This document shows, piece after piece, positions 8,869 through 17,697 of a DNA stretch of 64,000 nucleotides. The notes under the pieces are model-generated. The model saw only the letters and a list, made by a program, of their open reading frames with translations, made no database searches and was not told where the DNA came from. Location of the stretch: assembly GCF_003253565.1 (NCBI RefSeq), contig NZ_QKUF01000005.1, positions 124,001 to 188,000 of the forward strand, given 5' to 3'. Within the stretch, counting starts at the first letter, position 1, and each line of letters starts with the position of its first letter. The translations under genes were made by a program, and so were the position numbers. Source of the stretch: Thermosporothrix hazakensis. GTDB taxonomy: Bacteria > Chloroflexota > Ktedonobacteria > Ktedonobacterales > Ktedonobacteraceae.

Positions 8869-10164
8869 TTATTCCTTCAAAAAAAGCTCCACGACAGGAA
8901 TCAGCACATTCGGGCGCAACGCCGGCACATGGAGCACCAGCGTCTCTTCATCGCCTCCAATGTAGGCACCGCCCCATTGTCCAGCAACGCCGGTGAAGCG
9001 CACCTCGGAGGCATCGTGAAGAAACTGAGCATACTCGACCTTGCTGAGCAGACCATCAAGCACAAGCGGTCCCATCGGCCAGCTATAGATATGCAGGTAA
9101 AGCCGATTGCCCCGCTGCGTCAGACGGCAATTATCCGGCGCCTTGAACTCGCTTGCCGTCGCCCCATAGATCGAGCGACTGTGCAAGCGCATCCATTCTC
9201 CAATGGCCTGAAGAGAGGCGACTGCACGCGGCTCAAATTCGCCGCGCCCATTCGGACCAACATTCAACAGCAGGTTACCACCATTGGAGACGGTATCGAT
9301 CAGCATGCGCACCAGGACATCCGGGGTCTTCCAGTTCTGGTTATCGCGATGATACCCCCAGCTCCCGTTCAGCGTCTGACAGGCCTCCCAGACGACACGG
9401 CGCCCGTTGATCGTCACCCATTCGCGCGGCTGGATCTGTTCTGGCGTATCAAAGTCCGCCTCTTCGGGCATCTCCAGACGATTGTTAATCAAAATATCAG
9501 GTTGCAGTTCACGCACCAGCTGGATCAACTTTTCGGACTGCCAATCCTCGCGTCCTTTGCCTTTTGACCAGCCCCAATCCTCATGCGAGTAGGAAAAGTC
9601 AAACCAAATAATGTCGATCTTGCCATAGTTCGTCAGAAGCTCACGCACCTGCCCATACATATACTCGCGATATTTCGCCATATCACGATGCTTGTTCTGC
9701 TCCCGAAACGCAAGATCATCACGCTGTGGATGAATTCCATCAATGGGAAATTCTGGATGATACCAATCGAGTAGCGAATAGTAGAAGCCAACCTTCAGCC
9801 CTTCAGCGCGAAAAGCCTCAACCCAGGGACGCAAGAGGTCTCGTCCATAGGGCGTCTTTGTTGCTTTATAATCGGTCAGGGCAGTATCCCAGAGACAGAA
9901 CCCATCGTGATGCTTAGCCGTAATAACGGCATATTTCATGCCTGCCTGTTTTGCCATGCGCGCCCACTCACGCGGGTCATAGAGGTCCGGGTCAAAATGA
10001 TCGAAATAGCGCTGATACGCCTCATTGGTGATTCGTTCATGGTTTCTCACCCACTCGTGCCGCGCCGCCGCAGCGTAAATTCCCCAGTGAATGAACATCC
10101 CCAGACGATCATGGGTAAACCAGCGCACACGCTGCTCTGCGTTTGTGGCGTCTGTCTGTAACAT
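8869..10164 (-). CDS. GH29 alpha-L-fucosidase, intracellular
   Basis: This 431-residue glycoside hydrolase family 29 enzyme releases L-fucose from alpha-fucosides. Family signatures are visible: RLGMFIHWG near residue 20, the KHHDGF segment near 84, GFYYSLLDW near 127, and the nucleophile aspartate in WFDF at about residue 189. There is no signal peptide, so imported fuco-oligosaccharides would be cut in the cytoplasm. I chose the second of two adjacent ATG codons because GGGAG then sits 6 bp upstream; the first is 3 bp away. It follows the fuconate dehydratase gene by 44 bp, which supports fucose as the operon's substrate. Confidence 0.93.
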   Translation of the reverse strand: MLQTDATNAEQRVRWFTHDRLGMFIHWGIYAAAARHEWVRNHERITNEAYQRYFDHFDPDLYDPREWARMAKQAGMKYAVITAKHHDGFCLWDTALTDYKATKTPYGRDLLRPWVEAFRAEGLKVGFYYSLLDWYHPEFPIDGIHPQRDDLAFREQNKHRDMAKYREYMYGQVRELLTNYGKIDIIWFDFSYSHEDWGWSKGKGREDWQSEKLIQLVRELQPDILINNRLEMPEEADFDTPEQIQPREWVTINGRRVVWEACQTLNGSWGYHRDNQNWKTPDVLVRMLIDTVSNGGNLLLNVGPNGRGEFEPRAVASLQAIGEWMRLHSRSIYGATASEFKAPDNCRLTQRGNRLYLHIYSWPMGPLVLDGLLSKVEYAQFLHDASEVRFTGVAGQWGGAYIGGDEETLVLHVPALRPNVLIPVVELFLKE

Positions 10165-10208
10165 CATACACTCCCTGATAAACTGTGAGCCTTTTTTCAA
10201 TGGAACAC

Positions 10209-11510
10209 TCAGGCTTTCTGCCAGACCGCTCCATCTGGATATGCATATGCATCCAGCGTCTCTGGAAGCATCGTCGCGCTATAGCCAGGGGCCAGGGGCG
10301 CCTTATAATGTCCGTTCTCAATCACAACCGGATGCACAAAATGCTCATGCAGGTGATTGGCGAATTCAAGCATACGATCCTCAAGCGAGGCACTGACACA
10401 AATATAGTCAAAGATCGAAAGGTGCTGCACATATTCACAGAGTCCTACACCGCCCGCATGAGGACAAATCGGGATGCCAAACTTTGCCGCCATCAAAATA
10501 ATTGCCAGCACTTCATTGACCCCGCCAACCCGGCAAGCATCAATCTGACAGAAGTGGAAGGCCTGAGCCTGAAAGAGTTGCTTGAAGATCACGCGATTCT
10601 GGACGTGCTCGCCAGTAGCCACCTTGATCGGCGCGATGGCTTTCGCGATGGTTGCATGCCCAAGCACGTCATCGGGACTGGTTGGTTCCTCAATCCACCA
10701 GGGATTATAGGGTGCCAGCGCCTTCATGTGGGCGATCGCCTGGTCAACATCCCAGACCTGATTGGCATCAACCATCAAGCGACGCTCGGGGCCAATTTCC
10801 TCTCGCATGATACGAATACGTCGCAGATCATCTTCCAGATTGGCACCGACCTTGAGCTTAAAGTGCGTCCAGCCTTTTGCCAGCGCCTCTCGTAAAAGCT
10901 GGCGCATCTGCTCATCGCTGTAGCCAAGCCAGCCAGCCGAGGTGGTATAGGCCGGATAACCACGCCGCCGGATCTCTGCTTCACGCTGCGCCCGGGTTGG
11001 CTCGTTGCGCCGCAAGAGCGTCAGCGCTTCCTCTGGTGTCAGCGCATCCGTAATATAGCGGAAATCGATACAGGACACCAATTGTTCTGGCGAGAGATCA
11101 ACAAGGAGCTTCCAGAGGGGTTTCTGTTCCGATTTGGCCCAGAGATCCCAGACCGCATTCACCAGCGCAGCCGTTGCCAGATGAATCACGCCTTTTTCCG
11201 GGCCCACCCAGCGTAACTGGCTTTCAGCGGTTAGCGAACGCCAGAAGGCCGCCATATGAGAAGTTATCCCTTCCAACGTCCGACCAATCACCAGCGGGGC
11301 AAGTGCCTTAATCGCCGCAACACAGATCTCATTGCCGCGCCCGATAGTAAACGTCAGGCCGTCTCCCTGCAATGCTGGATCGTTCGTTACGAGCGTCACA
11401 TACGCCGCCGAATAATCAGGATCGGGATGCATCGCATCTGACCCCGCCAGTGATCGCGACGTCGGGAAGCGAATATCACGAGCCACCACATCCGTTATGG
11501 TCAGGGGCAT
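10209..11510 (-). CDS. fucD: L-fuconate dehydratase (enolase superfamily)
   Basis: At 433 residues it has the length of FucD. Catalytic residues of the mandelate racemase subgroup are in place: the K-x-K pair at 218/220, metal ligands D248 (DAN), E274 (EEP) and E301 (GE), and the H351-containing PHAGGVGL segment. The N-terminal motif with SRSLAGSDAMHPDPDYS is characteristic of L-fuconate dehydratases. It would convert L-fuconate to 2-keto-3-deoxy-L-fuconate. It is the first enzyme gene after the GntR regulator, 31 bp apart, so the operon is probably induced by a fucose-derived acid. Family assignment is firm; the physiological substrate is inferred from motifs and the neighbouring fucosidase. 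Confidence 0.93.
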   Translation of the reverse strand: MPLTITDVVARDIRFPTSRSLAGSDAMHPDPDYSAAYVTLVTNDPALQGDGLTFTIGRGNEICVAAIKALAPLVIGRTLEGITSHMAAFWRSLTAESQLRWVGPEKGVIHLATAALVNAVWDLWAKSEQKPLWKLLVDLSPEQLVSCIDFRYITDALTPEEALTLLRRNEPTRAQREAEIRRRGYPAYTTSAGWLGYSDEQMRQLLREALAKGWTHFKLKVGANLEDDLRRIRIMREEIGPERRLMVDANQVWDVDQAIAHMKALAPYNPWWIEEPTSPDDVLGHATIAKAIAPIKVATGEHVQNRVIFKQLFQAQAFHFCQIDACRVGGVNEVLAIILMAAKFGIPICPHAGGVGLCEYVQHLSIFDYICVSASLEDRMLEFANHLHEHFVHPVVIENGHYKAPLAPGYSATMLPETLDAYAYPDGAVWQKA

Positions 11511-11541
11511 AGGTATTATCGCTCCTTACTACACAAAAAAA

Positions 11542-12297
11542 TCAGGGCTGCTCACCACCACCATAACTTGTAAGCAACCGCCGCACCTCGTTTTGATAAT
11601 CAGCCTGTACAGTGAGAATATGCGTTTCCATTGCCTTCACAGCGGCCTCTGCATCTCCCTGTTTTATTGCTGTCAGCACCGCTGCATGCTGCTCGGCAGA
11701 GAGCAACAATGAGCCAGGCGTTCCCCCGATGACGAGTTTCAGCGCCCATCGTTGCAAACGAAACGTCTCATTCACGGTATCGACCAGGAATTGATTGTGA
11801 GAGGCACGAGCAATACCAAGATGAAACTCAATATCACTCGCAATAAACTGGTCCCATTGACCGGCCTCTGCACTGCGCTTATTCTGTTCAACCGCGTTTT
11901 CCAACGCACGCAGTTCAGAAAGCGTGACTCTTTCCGCAGCCAGCCGGGCAGTCAGCATCTCCTGCAATCGCCGGAATTCCAGCAGGGAAAGCATATGGTC
12001 ATGATCAACTGGCATGGAGAGAACAATAGCTGCGGTTGCCAGTGGTTGCTCTGTAGAGGTTACGTAAATACCACTCCCGCGCCGAGTCCGAACATAGCCC
12101 CGGGCGGTCAGTAATTTGATAGCCTCGCGCACCATTGCACGACTTACACCTAATTGTTCCCCAAGGCTCGACTCCGTGGGGAGACGATCGCCAGGTTTCA
12201 AGCCAGTAGTCTGAATCAGCTCAATGATCCGATCAGCTACCGTTTCATATCCTGGTCGGTAAGAAGTTTCTACTATCGCTATATCTTTATCGGTCAT
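11542..12297 (-). CDS. GntR/FadR-family regulator of the fucose operon
   Basis: This 251-residue regulator has an N-terminal winged helix (residues ~15-80, including RLPTESSLGEQLGVSRAMVREA) and a C-terminal all-helical FCD domain. The Asp and His metal or ligand positions are visible (SDIEFHLGIA, HILTVQ). FCD-type GntR proteins bind organic acids. It heads the minus-strand operon, 31 bp before fucD, so an acid of the fucose route is the likely effector. A good promoter lies at 12345-12374, and inverted repeats around the start codon suggest autoregulation. Confidence 0.9.
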   Translation of the reverse strand: MTDKDIAIVETSYRPGYETVADRIIELIQTTGLKPGDRLPTESSLGEQLGVSRAMVREAIKLLTARGYVRTRRGSGIYVTSTEQPLATAAIVLSMPVDHDHMLSLLEFRRLQEMLTARLAAERVTLSELRALENAVEQNKRSAEAGQWDQFIASDIEFHLGIARASHNQFLVDTVNETFRLQRWALKLVIGGTPGSLLLSAEQHAAVLTAIKQGDAEAAVKAMETHILTVQADYQNEVRRLLTSYGGGEQP

Positions 12298-12330
12298 ATT
12301 AATAGCTACAACTTCGTAAATAAATATGAC
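12293..12330. promoter_or_regulatory. Candidate GntR operator over the start codon
   Basis: GTCATATT at 12293-12300 and AATATGAC at 12323-12330 form a perfect 8-bp inverted repeat. It overlaps the GntR ATG and lies just downstream of its promoter. The octamer TGACTCAT occurs at 12327 and again 99 bp on at 12426. Near the second copy, AGTCTGACT (12422-12430) is a palindrome with the GT-N3-AC spacing of FadR-type sites. Confidence 0.45.
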
Positions 12331-12344
12331 TCATCGCTTTTTCG

Positions 12345-12374
12345 ATTGTACCATAAGCAGTTGCAGAAATGCAA
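12345..12374 (-). promoter_or_regulatory. Promoter of the GntR-fucose operon
   Basis: On the minus strand, TTGCAT (12369-12374) and TACAAT (12345-12350) are 18 bp apart. This would start transcription about 40 bp upstream of the GntR gene. Confidence 0.6.
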
Positions 12375-12589
12375 GAGAAACTGGCATCTCATGCGAAATT
12401 CGAAGACCTCTTCCTTAAATTAGTCTGACTCATTTTCTCATCCTGAACAGGTACATTTCTGCCTGAACGCGAAGGCCATTGGCCCTCTTCTCTTTTGCCT
12501 GCCCCAGTTGAAGCAAACACACAAAAAGCGGAGTAATATTAACAATAGGTCCAGGAACAACATCCATTTACATGAAGGAGCAAACGAGC

Positions 12590-13447
12590 ATGATGAATGG
12601 TCAAACGATCGCGTCTTTTATCTGGACGGGATACAGTCGCGGCAAACGCCCAGAACGCAACGAAGACCGCATTCTTCTGAAGAAACGGCGTGGACTTGCC
12701 GCCATTTTCGACGGTGTTGGTACCGCAATGGGCGACGTCGGCTCCACGCTAGCGGCTGAGACGATCCAGCAACACTGGCGGCAACAGCCCACCCTCTCTG
12801 CCCTGCCCTCACTACCTGAGAACATTGAGCAACTGATCCAGCACGCTCACCAACGCATTCATGAGGAACGCGACCGCCGTCAACAACAGAACGCTGATGG
12901 TAATCCTGTTCGCATCGGCACAACGCTCGTGCTTACCCTGCTCTGCCCCCAACGCACCGAACAGGGCTATCCGCTTATTTACGCTCATATTGGCGATAGC
13001 CGCCTGTATCGCTATCGCGAAGGCATACCGCTGGAACGATTGACACTGGATGACAGCTATATCAATCACATGGTGACACAGGGAGCACTTTCAGCAGAGG
13101 CAGCCCACCGCATCGATCAAGCCACCAGCCGCGAGCAACTTTCCACGGAAGAGATGACCTATTTTGAACAGCGCAATCGTATCACGCAAGCTCTTGGAAC
13201 CGACAAACCGCTGACCATCCACCTTGAGCAGACCTTTCTGAGCCCCGGTGATCGCTTGCTCCTCTGCACCGATGGCGTGCACGACAATCTCACCGATCAG
13301 GAAATCACACAGGTCTTGAGCCAGACAGCCTATACGAAACTCGCCCGCAAGCTGGTACAGGCGGCGTACCAACGCTCTTTGGAGAAGGAACCACTCCGCG
13401 CCAAAGCCGATGATATCAGCGCGATTGTGATTACCTGTCGGTGCTAG
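12590..13447 (+). CDS. PP2C-family serine/threonine phosphatase
   Basis: This is a compact PP2C (PPM) phosphatase. Metal-binding aspartates are seen in the RNEDR motif near residue 25, FDGVGT near residue 40 (in place of the usual DGMGG), HIGDSR near 135, CTDGVHDNL near 225, and DDIS near the C terminus. It has no transmembrane segment, so it is cytoplasmic. The ATG at 12590 is preferred because GAAGGAG lies 9 bp upstream; the ATG at 12572 overlaps that site. No partner kinase is in the window. It lies divergent to the GntR gene. Confidence 0.85.
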   Translation: MMNGQTIASFIWTGYSRGKRPERNEDRILLKKRRGLAAIFDGVGTAMGDVGSTLAAETIQQHWRQQPTLSALPSLPENIEQLIQHAHQRIHEERDRRQQQNADGNPVRIGTTLVLTLLCPQRTEQGYPLIYAHIGDSRLYRYREGIPLERLTLDDSYINHMVTQGALSAEAAHRIDQATSREQLSTEEMTYFEQRNRITQALGTDKPLTIHLEQTFLSPGDRLLLCTDGVHDNLTDQEITQVLSQTAYTKLARKLVQAAYQRSLEKEPLRAKADDISAIVITCRC

Positions 13448-13535
13448 CAATACCCGTTAAAACTGGAAGCCTGTTCTCTCTCTCATATTTCTGCTACAAT
13501 GTGGACAATCAGAGTTGGAAATGAGGAAGGTAGCT

Positions 13536-14162
13536 ATGCAGCCCGAAGGCCGCTCAATGCGTGAAAACATTCTGGCAGCAGCCGTACAATTGTTCTCTGA
13601 ATACGGCTACCATGCAGCGCCACTCCGCGATATTGCCCGCCTGGCCGGAATACAGGCAGCCAGTATCTATCACCATTACCCCAGCAAGCAAGCGCTGCTC
13701 GTTGAGATAATGGAAAAACATATGCAGCAATTAAATAGCAAGCTGGAGCGCATCCTGCATGAGTATCATGATCCACTCGATCGTCTGCGCGAGGCAATAG
13801 CGAACCATATTCGCCTGCATACCAGTAACAAAGCTGAATTCTTTATTATTGATACCGAGTTACGGGCGTTGGAAGGGGAGCATCGTACACGGATTATCGC
13901 TATGCGTGACACCTACGACGCTATGATTCAGGAGATCTTGCGAGATGGCATGGAACGCGGCGTCTTTCACCCAAGCGATGTAAAGGTAACGTCCTATGCC
14001 ATCATTGCCCTCTGCACCCAGGTCTCTTCCTGGTTCCGTCCCGGCGGTCGTTTAAGTGTCCAGCAAGTTATTGATATTTATTACCAGATGGTAAGTCAGG
14101 GGCTTGTGCGAGTTCCCGAGCATAAAGATGAGCAAAAGCGGGAGGAATCAGTGCGTACTTGA
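13536..14162 (+). CDS. TetR-family transcriptional regulator
   Basis: It has an N-terminal TetR helix-turn-helix (ILAAAVQLFSEYGYHAAPLRDIARLAGI, residues ~10-45) with the SIYHHYPSKQALL recognition part, and a C-terminal ligand-binding region. GAGGAAGG lies 5 bp before the ATG at 13536, so this start is preferred over an upstream TTG. A TACAAT -10-like box is at 13494-13499. Its 3' end overlaps the convergent alcohol dehydrogenase gene by 95 bp, which is unusual. Target genes are not clear from the context. Confidence 0.87.
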   Translation: MQPEGRSMRENILAAAVQLFSEYGYHAAPLRDIARLAGIQAASIYHHYPSKQALLVEIMEKHMQQLNSKLERILHEYHDPLDRLREAIANHIRLHTSNKAEFFIIDTELRALEGEHRTRIIAMRDTYDAMIQEILRDGMERGVFHPSDVKVTSYAIIALCTQVSSWFRPGGRLSVQQVIDIYYQMVSQGLVRVPEHKDEQKREESVRT

Positions 14163-15174
14163 CGCCCTGTTTTTGCAGCAGCAATTGAAGCGCGTCAACA
14201 GCAGCTTCCAGCGGAAGATACGCGGAAATTAAACGGGTCACATCGACCTGCTTGCTCAGAATCAGCTCAAGCGCCTGAGCAAAATAGGTAGGCGTATGGT
14301 GAAAGACCCCCTTCAGTGTTAACTCGCTGTAGTGAAGTGGCCGGGTGGCAAACTGCACGTGAGAATCAGATGGGCAGCCTCCGAACAGATTCACCAGTCC
14401 ACCGGGGCGTACAACCCGCGTTGCCAGCGTCCAGGTCTCAGGGGTGCCAACCGCTTCAATCGCGACGTCCGCACCGCGCTGGTTCTCGGTCTGCTGACGA
14501 ATCGCTTCACACTGCTCATCCATTGACATGCCGGTCACATCCAGCACAATATCTGCGCCAAAAGTACGACCCAGAGCAAGCCGCTGCTCACCTCTTCCGG
14601 TCAGAATAACACGCGCACCGCGCAGCCGGGCAACGGCAACCAACAAGAGCCCAAGCGGCCCGGCCCCGAGGATTACAACGGTATCGCCAGACATAATCTC
14701 GCTAGCCTCAACGCCATGCACTGCACAGGCCAGTGGCTCGGTCAATGCAGCAGCAACAAATGAGGTGCCTGTGGGCAACACATACAGATTATGTTCGACA
14801 ATGCGGGCAGGCACAAGCAGGTATTCGGCATATGCCCCGTTCAACAGTAACAGATCTTCACAGAGGCTATAGCGCTTACGTCGACAGTAGAAGCACTGAA
14901 AACAGGGGGCTGAGTTCGCAACGGAGACCGCATCTCCTTCATGGCAGCGCGTCACTCCCGGGCCAACAGCCGCCACGATACCCGAAACTTCGTGCCCAAA
15001 ACCGCCAGGACCATTTTGAAACAGAAGCGGATGGCCGCGTCGATACGTCTTGAGATCAGTGCCACAGGTCGTAGCCGCGGCAACCTGGATGACAATCTCC
15101 CCAGGCCCCGGCTGCGGTACCGGGCGCTCCTCTAAACGAACATCCATAGGAGCATAGAACATTGCAGCGAGCAT
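14068..15174 (-). CDS. Zinc-dependent medium-chain alcohol (polyol/sugar) dehydrogenase
   Basis: This 368-residue MDR enzyme has a catalytic zinc Cys in TTCGTD near residue 40 and the GFGHEVSG motif near 65. Its structural zinc site has four Cys (CFQCFYCRRKRYSLC, near 95-109), and its Rossmann motif is GAGPLG near 178. This layout is that of sorbitol/threonine/L-galactonate-type dehydrogenases. The start at 15174 follows AGGTG and matches the family's N terminus; the longer frame adds an unrelated hydrophobic extension. L-fucose or a related sugar alcohol is an attractive substrate given the nearby fucose operon, but it is not in that operon. Its last ~30 codons overlap the convergent TetR gene. 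Confidence 0.87.
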   Translation of the reverse strand: MLAAMFYAPMDVRLEERPVPQPGPGEIVIQVAAATTCGTDLKTYRRGHPLLFQNGPGGFGHEVSGIVAAVGPGVTRCHEGDAVSVANSAPCFQCFYCRRKRYSLCEDLLLLNGAYAEYLLVPARIVEHNLYVLPTGTSFVAAALTEPLACAVHGVEASEIMSGDTVVILGAGPLGLLLVAVARLRGARVILTGRGEQRLALGRTFGADIVLDVTGMSMDEQCEAIRQQTENQRGADVAIEAVGTPETWTLATRVVRPGGLVNLFGGCPSDSHVQFATRPLHYSELTLKGVFHHTPTYFAQALELILSKQVDVTRLISAYLPLEAAVDALQLLLQKQGVKYALIPPAFAHLYARELAQAPDLPSGNKYQ

Positions 15175-15478
15175 GAAAACACCTAGCCCTTCACTTTCCG
15201 ATACAGATTTTGGAATTGTTATATCATATCTTGCTGCATATTGAAACCGCCGATACATACAAACAGCTACAACTAGCAAGCATGAAGCAAGGCCATAAAA
15301 AAAGAAACGGAACAGCTCCAAATTCGTTTTAGAGTATAGATGATATTTGTCTGTTCCCAACAATGCCTCATTTTTTGGCATTCCGTCCAACGAAGATGCA
15401 TTGTGATACGTAAGACAAAGTGTATTTCCCTTTGATTATCAGGAATACAAACAAACAAACAACAGGTGATACATTACA

Positions 15479-16309
15479 ATGGTGGAAGAACATCTGCAAC
15501 CCAAGCAGGACACGAAATATCGCCGTAAATGGAGACTTATTCTGCTCTTTGTCTGTCTCCTGGTGCTGATCGCGGGAAGCAGTATCTATATGGTCGTTCG
15601 CGCGACAGGGAAACAGGAACAGCAGGAAAAGGCCAAACACATTACACCGACCGTTGCTCACCCCACAGAAACACCCACTGCAACTGTCACCCCATCAGCG
15701 CTCTTTTCAGATGACTTCAGCGAGGCAAATAAAGGCTGGCTTATCAGCAACAATGATGGCTATATCCGCTCCGTTTCCGAAGAGGGTCTGCTGATCGGTA
15801 ATACCAATCACCGCATCACAACAGAAAGTATTCCGGTCTATTCACCATTCACTGATTTCGAGCTCACCACAACCTTTGTATTTCAAGCTGGCGACGATAA
15901 TGATAGTATTGGCCTGTATTTGCGTGGCGACAACAATCTTGACCATAATTATCGCATCGAAATATATGGGAATAATACATATACCATCGCCAGAGAATCC
16001 TGGAATGTCAAAAACCATAGCCCGGAAGAAACAATGCTTGTGGATTACACGACCAGCAAGGCGCTCAAACCACGCGGTCAGGCCAACACGCTGCGCGTGA
16101 CAATGCAGGGTTCAACCCTTCAGCTTTTCATTAACGGGCAACACGTGCAAACCGTTGAAGACTCCGAATATCAACAGGGACAGATTGCGCTCTTCGTCCG
16201 CAATGGCTTTAGCTCTGGAGGCGCACAGGCACTCTTCCAGCAGGTTGAAGTCTATCCGCTCCCCACTCCGGATACAACCGCAACGCCAACCCTCGATAGT
16301 ACGCCATGA
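15479..16309 (+). CDS. Membrane-anchored protein with LamG-like/DUF1080-type domain
   Basis: A charged N terminus is followed by one transmembrane helix (residues ~19-42), then a Thr/Pro-rich linker with ETPTATVTP-type repeats. An extracellular beta-sandwich domain (~80-265) begins with the DDFSEANKGW motif common to LamG/concanavalin-like domains of Ktedonobacteria and other Chloroflexota. A second Thr/Pro-rich tail closes the protein. It probably binds carbohydrate or another cell-surface ligand outside the membrane. I know of no specific function. It has a single-gene transcription unit; a 9-bp hairpin (16330-16338 with 16347-16355) follows, without a T-run. Confidence 0.75.
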   Translation: MVEEHLQPKQDTKYRRKWRLILLFVCLLVLIAGSSIYMVVRATGKQEQQEKAKHITPTVAHPTETPTATVTPSALFSDDFSEANKGWLISNNDGYIRSVSEEGLLIGNTNHRITTESIPVYSPFTDFELTTTFVFQAGDDNDSIGLYLRGDNNLDHNYRIEIYGNNTYTIARESWNVKNHSPEETMLVDYTTSKALKPRGQANTLRVTMQGSTLQLFINGQHVQTVEDSEYQQGQIALFVRNGFSSGGAQALFQQVEVYPLPTPDTTATPTLDSTP

Positions 16310-16536
16310 TGGGCAAACAAGGGCATGCAGAAGGAGAGCATGCAATCTCTCCTTCCCTGCCAACACCTCTCTCCTGCTCACACGGTAACATCTATCAAAC
16401 ACAATAGATTACAATGAAACATGATGTCATATTTGAACGTGTACATATACAATATTCATAAGCACAGGAACTATATGTTACAATAGAAAGAGAAGCTACC
16501 TGTTCTCAAGTGAGCAAGAGGAGAAATGCAGAGTCA

Positions 16537-17010
16537 ATGAGAGTAAAACATGTAATGACCCCGAAGGAGAAGGTTATTACGGTCAATGAAGACCAGACTC
16601 GACAGCAAGCAGCCCGGTTGTTATCAGAACATAATATCAGTGGCTTACCTGTCGTCAATCATGAACAGATCGTTGTTGGCATTGTCACAGAGTTTGATGT
16701 CATCGCCAAAAAAGGACGCCTTGTCCGCGATATTATGACACGCGGCATCATCAGCGTCACCAGTGAAACAGATCTGGAAGAGGTCCGAAGAATACTTATC
16801 AGTGAACGGATACGCCGTCTACTGGTCATCGATCAAGGCCGCTTAGTTGGTATTATCAGCCGCTCAGACCTTATCAAAGAAGTGGCAAAACATTATGTTT
16901 GCCCTATTTGTGGTGAGCTGATGCATATGCCAGACCCCCCGCGCGAATGTCTGCGCTGTGGGACTCAAGAGAACGCAACAGAACCTGAGCTTGTTGCACC
17001 AGGCTTCTAA
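16537..17010 (+). CDS. CBS-domain pair protein with C-terminal zinc ribbon
   Basis: Two CBS domains span residues ~5-60 and ~65-120 (MTPKEKVITV then MTRGIISVTS). They are followed by a C-x2-C...C-x2-C zinc ribbon (CPICGEL, CLRCGT) near residues 124-146. CBS pairs sense adenosyl nucleotides. The ribbon suggests contact with nucleic acid or another protein. The ATG at 16537 fits the first CBS domain, although GAGGAG is 13 bp away. A GTG nine codons earlier is the alternative. A TACAAT box lies at 16479-16484. Confidence 0.8.
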   Translation: MRVKHVMTPKEKVITVNEDQTRQQAARLLSEHNISGLPVVNHEQIVVGIVTEFDVIAKKGRLVRDIMTRGIISVTSETDLEEVRRILISERIRRLLVIDQGRLVGIISRSDLIKEVAKHYVCPICGELMHMPDPPRECLRCGTQENATEPELVAPGF

Positions 17011-17145
17011 AGCCAGTTCGTTGCGTCATTCCGCACGAGGTATATGAGGACAGATCATGCTTTTTTTACAGGCTAGCCAACAGTCCTCATGCTCGTATCC
17101 AGGATCCGCAGAGAGAAAACGAATAACAGTCGAACAGGTAGCATT

Positions 17146-17169
17146 GCCGCAACCACTGTCGGTTGCGGC
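17146..17169 (+). other. Stable hairpin between the CBS and receiver genes
   Basis: A perfect 9-bp GC-rich stem (17146-17154 with 17161-17169, 6-base loop) is followed by a short T-rich stretch. It could end the CBS transcript or act in the leader of the receiver gene. The other ~210 bp of this gap show no gene. Confidence 0.45.
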
Positions 17170-17252
17170 TTGCCATTTATCCCCGGTCTCAACGCAGATA
17201 CTACCCCGATCTGTATACTACCTATAGAGAAGAGAGATCGGGAGAGCAGGAA

Positions 17253-17675
17253 ATGACACAGCCGCTTCGTATTTTAGTTGTCAATGATACCCAGGATATT
17301 CTGGATATGTTCCGCATTCTGCTGGAAGAAGAGGGCTATGAGGTTATCCTTTCCTCTTATCCGCTTCAGAAGGTTGGCGAGATAGAAAAACTTCATCCGG
17401 ACCTGATCATCCTCGACTTTATGTTCGGTAGCGAGAAATCAGGCTGGCAGATGCTTCAGCTTCTCAAAATGCAGCGCAGTACAGCCTCCATTCCAATTGT
17501 ACTCTGCACCGCTGCTCAGAATGCAGTACGCGATCAAGAAGGATATCTGACCGCCAAAGGGATTCGGATCGTCTATAAACCCTTCGATATTGATGAGCTA
17601 CTCATAGTGATCAAGGAAACCCTGGATGCACAGAAGAACGCCCATACAGTCAGGAAGCACGAGGAAGCACCATAG
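17253..17675 (+). CDS. Single-domain response regulator (receiver only)
   Basis: This 140-residue CheY-like receiver has no output domain. The phosphoacceptor Asp lies in the LIILDF strand near residue 52, the conserved Thr/Ser position is in LCTAAQ near residue 83, and the switch Lys is in VYKPFD near 107. The acidic pocket at the N terminus is NDTQD and lacks the usual DD pair, so metal binding may be weaker. The ATG at 17253 follows an AGGA-rich site. It lies downstream of the CBS gene and convergent with the HAD-ATPase gene. No dedicated kinase is adjacent. Confidence 0.85.
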   Translation: MTQPLRILVVNDTQDILDMFRILLEEEGYEVILSSYPLQKVGEIEKLHPDLIILDFMFGSEKSGWQMLQLLKMQRSTASIPIVLCTAAQNAVRDQEGYLTAKGIRIVYKPFDIDELLIVIKETLDAQKNAHTVRKHEEAP

Positions 17676-17697
17676 CAGCCCGGCAATATAACCGTAT

